DNA from: Myxococcales bacterium
Lineage (GTDB): Bacteria > Myxococcota_A > Polyangia > Polyangiales > Polyangiaceae
Length of the DNA: 64,000 nucleotides
Direction of reading: 5' to 3'
Assembly (NCBI GenBank): GCA_025355005.1
Contig: JANXLV010000351.1
Location: forward strand, 24,072-88,071
Positions 60,013-64,000 of this stretch are shown here, piece by piece. A program made the position numbers and the translations under genes. Below the pieces are notes generated by a model. That model saw only the letters and a program-made list of their open reading frames with translations, ran no database searches and had not been told where the DNA came from. Every line of letters starts with the position of its first letter. Positions within the stretch are counted from its first letter, which is position 1.

Positions 60013-60522
60013 ATGAGCATGAACAAGGCCATCGCGAAGGCTTTTGGGGTGACACTGCCGAAAGAGGTCGACGCGTTCCTCTCCAAGAACGAGGAAGACC
60101 GCACCCTCGAGCTCGTCAGCGGCTTCGTCCGCGGTACGTTCACCTGCGACTTCGGCGCGGAAGAGCTCTCGAATATCGAGGAGCTCGCGGAGCGCCAGTT
60201 CATCGACGAAGGCGACACGCTCGCAGACGAGTGGAAGGACACCTTCGGCAAGCTGGTGCCCCTCGCCGTGCTGAGTGACGTCGAGGCCGACGACGATGAC
60301 GAGCCGTACAAAGGCTTTCTCGCGGTGGACGCCGGCAAGCCGAGCGCTCCCGTCTTCCTCTTCGACTACGACGGCTGGAATTGCTACCTGCTGGCCGACA
60401 GCTTCAAGAACTTCCTCGCGGGCAAGGCCGCAGGCGAAGACACCGATCCGGACGGCATCGACACGTCGATCCTCGATCGCGACAAGCTCGCGACGCCCTA
60501 CGAGACGATCGCCTGGGTCTGA
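60013..60522 (+). CDS. SMI1/KNR4 (SUKH)-like protein
   Basis: 169 residues from ATG 60013 (preceding codons are unconserved). An acidic protein, with DFGAEELSNIEELAE, LVPLAVLSDVEADDDDEPYKGFLAVD and APVFLFDYDGWNCYLLADSFKNFLAG. This gives the order of SUKH/SMI1 proteins: PLA, acidic turn, F/Y-D and LA-SF-FL near the end. Many bacterial SUKH proteins are immunity proteins against polymorphic toxins, but no toxin gene is adjacent, so a housekeeping or orphan-immunity role is open. Confidence 0.7.
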   Translation: MSMNKAIAKAFGVTLPKEVDAFLSKNEEDRTLELVSGFVRGTFTCDFGAEELSNIEELAERQFIDEGDTLADEWKDTFGKLVPLAVLSDVEADDDDEPYKGFLAVDAGKPSAPVFLFDYDGWNCYLLADSFKNFLAGKAAGEDTDPDGIDTSILDRDKLATPYETIAWV

Positions 60523-60557
60523 AGAAACAGGATCGCCTGAGATGTCGGTTTCGGTGA

Positions 60558-60633
60558 TGGTCAGGGTGGCAGGAGTCGAACCTGCGATCTTCCGCTCCCG
60601 AAGCGGACGCTTTCGCAACTCAGCTACACCCTG
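60558..60633 (-). tRNA. tRNA-Pro (CGG), unusual D-arm
   Basis: Reading the minus strand from 60633, a perfect 7-bp acceptor stem (CAGGGTG/CACCCTG), anticodon stem TCCGC/GCGGA with loop TTCGGGA (anticodon CGG) and T-arm GCAGG-TTCGACT-CCTGC are present. Discriminator A and an encoded CCA follow at 60558-60560. The body is 73 nt. Position 19 is C where G is invariant (AGTTGCGA loop), and the D stem has a G13-A22 mismatch. Otherwise it is well formed, so I keep it as a probably functional tRNA. Confidence 0.85.
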
Positions 60634-60726
60634 GAAAAAGTGCCCCTGTTTTTCGTCTGGGGCCACGCACACACGCGCGGCGCGAGAGGGCGCTGCACGA
60701 CAGTGCGCAAGACGGGCTGTTGTCAG

Positions 60727-61257
60727 TCACGCATTCAGCGTGACATCGATGCCTGTGACGTAGGCCTGCCATACGGCGGGTACATCACGGCCAATCGGCA
60801 ACAGCGGCGCGAACGGAAGCGACGTCGGGCGAAAGGGCTTCCTGCGAAGCTTCATTCCGGCCTCCTCAGGCGTGCGGCTGCCCTTCTTGTCGTTGCAGCC
60901 GTAGCAGGAGGTGACGATGTTCTCCCACGTCGTCTTTCCGCCGCGCTGACGCGGCACGACGTGGTCGTAGTTCAGATCACCGGGCGCGCGCTTCTCGCGG
61001 CAGTACTGGCAGCGAAAGCCGTCACGCGTGAACACGTTGGTGCGCGAGAAGCGCACCTTGTTCTTGCGAGCTGCAGAAGCGTGCGTGAGGCGAACCACCG
61101 CCGGCGTGCGGAGCGTGAGCGACGGTGACCGCACCATCTCGTCCCAGAACTCCAGGACCTCCACCTTGCCGAGGTAGGAGAGGACGATCGCGCGCTGCCA
61201 CGAGATCACACGGTGCGGCGCCATCCACGGAGTGAGGATGAGAGTGCGGGAAGACAT
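60727..61257 (-). CDS. HNH endonuclease-domain protein
   Basis: 176 residues from ATG 61257. The HNH/zinc fold is in the second half: FRCQYCREK, LNYDHVVPRQRGGKTTWENIVTSCYGCNDKKG, with two CxxC knuckles and the DH/N catalytic positions. The N-terminal part (WQRAIVLSYLGKVEVLE, RTPAVVRLTH) matches a widespread chromosomal HNH family often found in cyanobacteria and myxobacteria, so it is not necessarily mobile. A longer upstream frame runs through the Y RNA-like elements and is rejected as start. Its place at the end of the RNA array is notable. Confidence 0.88.
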   Translation of the reverse strand: MSSRTLILTPWMAPHRVISWQRAIVLSYLGKVEVLEFWDEMVRSPSLTLRTPAVVRLTHASAARKNKVRFSRTNVFTRDGFRCQYCREKRAPGDLNYDHVVPRQRGGKTTWENIVTSCYGCNDKKGSRTPEEAGMKLRRKPFRPTSLPFAPLLPIGRDVPAVWQAYVTGIDVTLNA

Positions 61258-61328
61258 GGCATCACCGATGAGGTTGAAGAGGTCCGGGGTTGGGTTGATG
61301 GTTGAGGGTGAGGAGAGTGAGAAGAATC

Positions 61329-61412
61329 GGGGCGACAAGAGTGCGAGGAACGTGGTGCCTTGCGGCACCGGCTTTTTTTGAACCGGGTGTAGTTCCAGGC
61401 GGCATTCGCCCC
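61329..61412 (-). ncRNA. Y RNA-like element D (short form, GCAA hairpin)
   Basis: On the minus strand the 5' GGGGCGA (61412-61406) pairs perfectly with 3' TCGCCCC (61335-61329). After AUGCCGCC, GGAAC-UACA pairs with GUUCC (inner stem). Between them lies a T-arm-like CCGG-UUCA...-CCGG segment and a strong hairpin GGTGCC-GCAA-GGCACC (61369-61354) with a GNRA tetraloop. There is no D-arm. It shares the outer stem, the CGAAUGC turn, the GGAAC/GGAC-UACA motif and the CUUG before the 3' outer strand with its three neighbours. Confidence 0.6.
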
Positions 61413-61420
61413 TGAAGAGC

Positions 61421-61540
61421 GCAGCGACAAAGATGGCGGAGACATATATGGCGCTCTGCTTTGAGCTACTGCCCTTGCGAGCAGGCGGGGCGCGAGATCC
61501 CGCAACCTCCACATCCTGTAGTCCCCGCAGCATTCGCTGC
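61421..61540 (-). ncRNA. Y RNA-like element C (long form, degenerate tRNA-like module)
   Basis: The outer stem is GCAGCGA (61540-61534) with TCGCTGC (61427-61421). The inner stem is GCGGGGAC with GTCTCCGC, leaving UACA unpaired. The interior holds a weak T-arm-like GAGG...TCTC, an acceptor-like CTGC-loop-GCAG, then TA and a D-arm-like GCTC-AAAGCA-GAGC (61466-61453). Its first 25 bases are nearly identical to element B, indicating tandem duplication followed by divergence of the tRNA-like part. Confidence 0.6.
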
Positions 61541-61563
61541 AGAGGTCCGAAGTCGAAGTCGAT

Positions 61564-61686
61564 AAAAAATACAGCGACGAGGGTCGCGGGGACATGTTGC
61601 TCTACCCGACTGAGCTAATGCTCAAACGAAAAAGCATGCAGGATTTGAACCCGCGACATCCATGTAGTCCCCACAGCATTCGCTGC
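61564..61686 (-). ncRNA. YrlA-type Y RNA-like element B (permuted tRNA module)
   Basis: Minus-strand RNA. The outer stem is GCAGCGA (61686-61680) with TCGCTGT (61577-61571), then a U-run (61569-61564) like an intrinsic terminator. The inner stem is GGGGAC with GTCCCC, followed by UACAUG. The interior is a tRNA core in permuted order: T-arm GCGGG-TTCAAAT-CCTGC (61654-61638), acceptor strand ATGC, capping loop, acceptor strand GCAT, TA, and D-arm GCTC-AGTCGGGTA-GAGC (61615-61599). Elbow bases are intact (GG in the D-loop, TTCAAAT T-loop). This is the layout described for YrlA RNAs bound by Ro60, and rsr lies upstream. Confidence 0.72.
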
Positions 61687-61695
61687 AACAACAGC

Positions 61696-61777
61696 GCGGC
61701 AGCAAGCGAGTTGCGAGGACAACCCGTGCCTTTCGGCTCCGTGTTTCATTGGTGTAGTCCTCCCAGACATCTGCCGC
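61696..61777 (-). ncRNA. Y RNA-like element A (short form, GAAA hairpin)
   Basis: The outer stem GCGGCAG (61777-61771) pairs perfectly with CTGCCGC (61702-61696). The inner stem GAGGAC (61762-61757) pairs with GTCCTC (61720-61715), leaving UACACC. The interior contains the GNRA hairpin GCC-GAAA-GGC (61737-61728) and no clear T- or D-arm. It shares UACA and the CUUG before the 3' outer strand with elements B-D. It starts two bases after the tRNA-Tyr-like element. Confidence 0.55.
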
Positions 61778-61779
61778 AG

Positions 61780-61861
61780 TGAGCGAGCTCGGAATCGAAC
61801 CGAGGTGACATGTAGTGCGTGGTTTACGGCCCCGCCCCGATCCATACGGGTCTACTCGCTC
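61780..61861 (-). ncRNA. tRNA-Tyr(GUA)-like element, degenerate
   Basis: Minus strand from 61861. A perfect acceptor stem (GAGCGAG/CTCGCTC), a perfect T-arm (CTCGG-TTCGATT-CCGAG), a D-stem-like CCC-GTATGGATC-GGG and an anticodon-loop-like CCGTAAA point to tRNA-Tyr with GUA. U33 is C and the anticodon stem has a mismatch. The variable region (13 nt, containing ACTACATG) is not a normal class II arm, and no CCA is encoded. The ACTACATG before the T-arm equals the corresponding part of element B, so it may be a decayed tRNA or a tRNA/Y RNA intermediate. Confidence 0.45.
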
Positions 61862-61874
61862 GAGACTGCCTCGA

Positions 61875-61911
61875 ACGCCCGGACCGCCTTTTCGTTCAGC
61901 GATCCGGGCGT
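61875..61911 (-). terminator. hairpin after rsr stop
   Basis: A 9-bp perfect inverted repeat (ACGCCCGGA / TCCGGGCGT) closes a 19-nt loop 25 bp downstream of the rsr stop. There is no U-run, so it may be an RNA-stabilising or processing hairpin or a weak terminator, possibly separating the rsr mRNA from the RNA array. Confidence 0.5.
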
Positions 61912-61935
61912 CGTTGCGTGCGTCGCGCGCGTCCG

Positions 61936-63561
61936 TCACGTGAGGGACACAGCTTCGATCGCACCCACCCAGTGCGCGGCATCGAGATTGCCCTTTGCAA
62001 AGAGCGATACGATGTCGAATACCGAGTCCGAGAACCCTCCGACGTTCAACACGTCCGCTCGATCCTGTACCTGGGTCGAGGAATACGGCTGAAGGTCGAT
62101 GAGCACGAGCTTCGCGCCCGGGTTGCGGCGCGAGAAGAGATCCCACTCCTCTGCCATGACCGTGGGACGCGTTCCCGCGCCCACCCCATGCGAGCCCGCC
62201 GACGGAGATCGCGCGAAGTCCGCCCAGGACATGTTGTCCGAGATGTAGATCACGAGGTCGCCGCGCGCGTGTGCCTGGTTGAGCGCACGGAGCGGGGCGC
62301 AGCACGCGGTGCCTCCGCTCGGCAAGCTCGCGAGCAACTGTGCGTTGGTCGCGATCGAGTCGAGCGGATTGAGCCCGTGCGGCAGCTTCACGACGTCATC
62401 CGAGAACGGAATCACTTCCGCCGTCGGGTTGCGACGAATGAAGGCAGCCGACACGAGCGCGGCGACGTCGAGACAGCGAACGGCGCTCGTTGCGCCCTTG
62501 CGATATCCCGTCACCGAGCTGTGCATGGATCCCGACACGTCCGGACAGATGTAGATGCGCCCTTCGAACGTCGGAACGTTCTCGGTTGCGATCTCCATGG
62601 CCGCCTGGAGCGCGAGGCCGATCTGCTTCGGCATGTCGGCATTTTGAGCCTTCCATGCGTTCATCAGCTGATACGGCATCGTGCGTGAGCGCCGCACGAG
62701 CTCCGGGTCACGGAGCTGACGCGCGACGTGCTCCACCATCTCGGCGTCCGCGAAGACACCATGACGGAGGAGCGTGTTCAGGTTCATGCGGAGCTGCGTG
62801 AAGCTCATTCGCTTCGCGATCTCCGTCCACTCCGCAGCCGTGAGCGGCAGCGCAGTGAGCATCTCGAACGGCACGTCGGGCAGTGAGCCACCCTGTTCCG
62901 CTCCGGCCGCGCGAGCCTTGTACGCCTCGAACACCTGGACGATGTCCGGGAGGTCCGCTGCGACGTGCTCCTTGTCGATCAGGTACCCATAGAGTGCCTG
63001 CCGCATCGCGTCCGTCTGCCCGTCTTCCTTCTTCGGAGACGGACGAACGAGCTTGATGACGTCCTTCATGGAGGGCTCGCTGCCGAGCGACTGCCTGAAG
63101 ATCGTCTGCGGTGATCGGGTGTCGAACCATGCACGTGCCGCGCGCTTCGGTGCAGTACCGAGAGACTTGCGGCCCGTGGCGCCCGAACGAACGATCTGGA
63201 CGAAGTTGCGGAGCATCTTTCCGTTGTCGATCGTGCGCGGGAAGACCTGCGCGAAGAGACGCGTGTCCTTCCTCGAGAGAAGCGCCGTGAGCAGCGCGGG
63301 CATGTCCTTCATGAATCCCTTCTCACGCGCGTAGACCGCGGTCTTCGCCAGGAAGAGGGGAGACACCTTTTCGGACAACGCAAGCACGGTCTGGAGCTGG
63401 TCCAGCGCCGTCGCGTAGAACGTGTGGTTCATCGTGCCCGTCGCCGTGTACTGCGCGAGCGCGTGCTCCGGGGAGAACGCGTAGGCGCGGCCGCCGGCCT
63501 CGTTGAACGTGGTTGCCGACTTCGAGATCGTTGCGAACTTGAATAGAGACTTGTGAGCCAT
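61936..63561 (-). CDS. rsr: Ro60/Rsr-type TROVE + VWA RNA-binding protein
   Basis: 541 residues from ATG 63561, preceded by a strong AAAGGAGG site; the longer frame upstream would cross the tRNA. Residues 1-340 form the helical TROVE/HEAT-repeat ring (LFKFATISKSATTFNEAGGRAYAFSPEHALAQ is typical of Rsr). Residues 350-541 form a VWA domain with the MIDAS ICPDVSGSMHSS and SDDVVKLP, ending in a beta-strand DLQP. Ro60 orthologues bind misfolded and Y RNAs and, in Deinococcus and Salmonella, link Y RNA to PNPase. The gene is followed directly by structured tRNA-like elements, as at known bacterial rsr/Y RNA loci. No rtcB or rtcA is in view. Confidence 0.95.
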   Translation of the reverse strand: MAHKSLFKFATISKSATTFNEAGGRAYAFSPEHALAQYTATGTMNHTFYATALDQLQTVLALSEKVSPLFLAKTAVYAREKGFMKDMPALLTALLSRKDTRLFAQVFPRTIDNGKMLRNFVQIVRSGATGRKSLGTAPKRAARAWFDTRSPQTIFRQSLGSEPSMKDVIKLVRPSPKKEDGQTDAMRQALYGYLIDKEHVAADLPDIVQVFEAYKARAAGAEQGGSLPDVPFEMLTALPLTAAEWTEIAKRMSFTQLRMNLNTLLRHGVFADAEMVEHVARQLRDPELVRRSRTMPYQLMNAWKAQNADMPKQIGLALQAAMEIATENVPTFEGRIYICPDVSGSMHSSVTGYRKGATSAVRCLDVAALVSAAFIRRNPTAEVIPFSDDVVKLPHGLNPLDSIATNAQLLASLPSGGTACCAPLRALNQAHARGDLVIYISDNMSWADFARSPSAGSHGVGAGTRPTVMAEEWDLFSRRNPGAKLVLIDLQPYSSTQVQDRADVLNVGGFSDSVFDIVSLFAKGNLDAAHWVGAIEAVSLT

Positions 63562-63663
63562 GATGTCCTCCTTTCCGGAGTGGTGTATTGTTGATTGCCA
63601 ATGTGAACGAAGCGAAGCATGACGCACCACCGGCCTGACACTGCAGGAAGGCTCGTGCGTCGG

Positions 63664-63734
63664 TGCGGGAAGAGGGAATCGAACCCTCATATGCAGTTTG
63701 GAAGACTGCCGTCCTGCCATTAAACGACTCCCAC
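63664..63734 (-). tRNA. tRNA-Gly (UCC)
   Basis: Minus strand, 71 nt. Acceptor GTGGGAG pairs with TTCCCGC (one G-U at position 2, one at position 7). The D-arm GTTT-AATGGCA-GGAC contains GG. The anticodon arm GCAGT-CTTCCAA-ACTGC gives UCC, and the T-arm is GAGGG-TTCGATT-CCCTC. The discriminator is A and CCA is not encoded (CCG follows). It lies about 100 bp upstream of rsr in the same orientation. Confidence 0.93.
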
Positions 63735-64000
63735 TAAAACAGCGTCGGCTCGAGCTGTCCGCATCCCGGCAGGCGGGCCTTTGGCCTCCGCTCCGTGCTC
63801 ACGACCAGGAGGTCGCTCCGCGCGGTGCTCGCCCAAAGCCCCGCCTGCCGGGCGCGGGCCAGCCCGATCCGACGCTGTTTTCGAACATTGTTGCGTGACT
63901 TGGTGGCGGCCTCGGCTTGCGCCTTGGTGGCGGCCTCGGCTTGCGCCTTGGTGGCGGCCTCGGCTTGCGCCTTGGTGGCGGCCTCGGCTTGCGCCTTGGT
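63734..64000 (-). CDS. possible partial CDS with 8-residue tandem repeats
   Basis: The minus frame is open from the right edge to TAG at 63736-63734. It starts with repeated TKAQAEAA units (24-bp repeats) and ends in a tail ARARQAGLWAST... encoded by the adjacent palindrome. Ala/Glu/Lys/Gln repeats would form a helical rod as in histone-H1- or AlgP-like proteins. The unusual tail, whose bases are those of the palindrome, weakens the case for a normal C-terminus. Confidence is low because the frame's start is outside the window. Confidence 0.3.
   Translation of the reverse strand, partial: TKAQAEAATKAQAEAATKAQAEAATKAQAEAATKSRNNVRKQRRIGLARARQAGLWASTARSDLLVVSTERRPKARLPGCGQLEPTLF
63736..63881. 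repeat. 146-bp near-perfect palindrome beside tRNA-Gly
   Basis: Two arms of 49 bp flank a 48-bp centre. AAAACAGCGTCGG (63736-63748) pairs perfectly with CCGACGCTGTTTT (63869-63881). A 20-bp block (63765-63784) pairs with 63833-63852 at 19 of 20 positions, and the 16-base segments between them match partly. The centre itself contains CGACC-AGGA-GGTCG. As RNA this would be one long hairpin. It could be a MITE-like palindromic unit or a structured RNA. Confidence 0.7.
63900..64000. repeat. 24-bp tandem repeat at right edge
   Basis: TTGGTGGCGGCCTCGGCTTGCGCC is one unit; four identical copies run 63900-63995 and a fifth begins at 63996. There are no spacers, so it is not a CRISPR. Unit length divisible by three keeps minus-strand coding open as TKAQAEAA units. 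Confidence 0.9.

Noticed and set aside
60013..60522. SUKH gene as proof of a polymorphic toxin/immunity locus
   Set aside because: No toxin, RHS or secretion gene is adjacent; only the SUKH-like fold can be argued.
60727..61533. HNH protein starting at 61533
   Set aside because: That start lies inside Y RNA-like element C and the extra residues are not conserved; ATG 61257 begins the family homology.
61564..61686. permuted (two-piece) tmRNA
   Set aside because: tmRNA has no complete D-stem and needs a tag-coding segment; element B has a full D-arm, no open tag and lies by rsr.
61936..63720. Rsr starting 53 codons upstream
   Set aside because: The longer frame runs into tRNA-Gly at 63664-63734, and the ATG at 63561 has a strong GGAGG site and conserved Rsr N-terminus.
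63900..64000. CRISPR-like direct repeats
   Set aside because: The 24-bp units are contiguous with no spacers.

Overview
The window looks like chromosomal DNA of a large-genome, GC-rich Gram-negative bacterium of the Myxococcota, most likely the Polyangia/Labilithrix side. The signs are strongly GC-biased third codon positions, many lipoproteins with Asp/Ala/Gly/Ser-rich linkers, a Hanks-type kinase beside TPR and PilT-like genes, frequent GTG starts and ATGA overlaps, and a TPR protein of more than 4,000 residues. This assignment is inference; no rRNA is present. No insertion sequence, integrase or CRISPR array was seen.

Layout. 1-9584: the 5' part of a secreted lipoprotein gene, then gltB-gltD (glutamate synthase) followed by two overlapping genes for exported proteins. 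9590-28220 (minus strand): a five-gene run reading MBOAT O-acyltransferase, SGNH-like partner, Hsp70-like chaperone, helical-repeat protein, giant TPR protein. 28329-37883: a small basic protein, an RRM RNA-binding protein, an NlpC/P60-like lipoprotein, a response regulator, a RelA/SpoT-domain protein, two putative secreted metalloproteases, a four-repeat Cys-rich lipoprotein and a DUF2330 protein. 37983-46147: a divergent assimilatory sulfate reduction locus. The minus arm encodes a small membrane protein, APS reductase, siroheme enzymes and sulfite reductase; the plus arm encodes CysD, CysN and a porin. A 24-bp palindrome lies between the arms. No CysC domain is present and the reductase has the four-Cys pattern, so APS is probably reduced directly.

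46195-49069: an N-acyl-D-amino-acid deacylase-like amidohydrolase and a class III alcohol dehydrogenase. 49127-52542: a compact three-gene operon (J-domain/pseudokinase, VWA protein, divergent adenylosuccinate-synthetase homologue) that may be an uncharacterised module. 52554-59271: two PilT-like ATPases, a Ser/Thr kinase, a TPR/PEGA-like membrane protein and a lipoprotein. 59301-60522: a small membrane protein and a SUKH-like protein.

The most striking part is 60558-63881, read on the minus strand. tRNA-Gly(UCC) is followed by a Ro60/Rsr (TROVE+VWA) gene. Downstream lies a degenerate tRNA-Tyr-like element and four tandem structured elements sharing an outer stem, an inner stem and a UACA motif. 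After these come an HNH endonuclease gene and a tRNA-Pro(CGG). I read the four elements as a Y RNA array. The second contains a complete T-arm and D-arm joined through a capped acceptor stem, which is the circularly permuted tRNA mimicry known for YrlA RNAs. Two others are short forms capped by GNRA hairpins. The right edge holds a 146-bp near-perfect palindrome and 24-bp tandem repeats.
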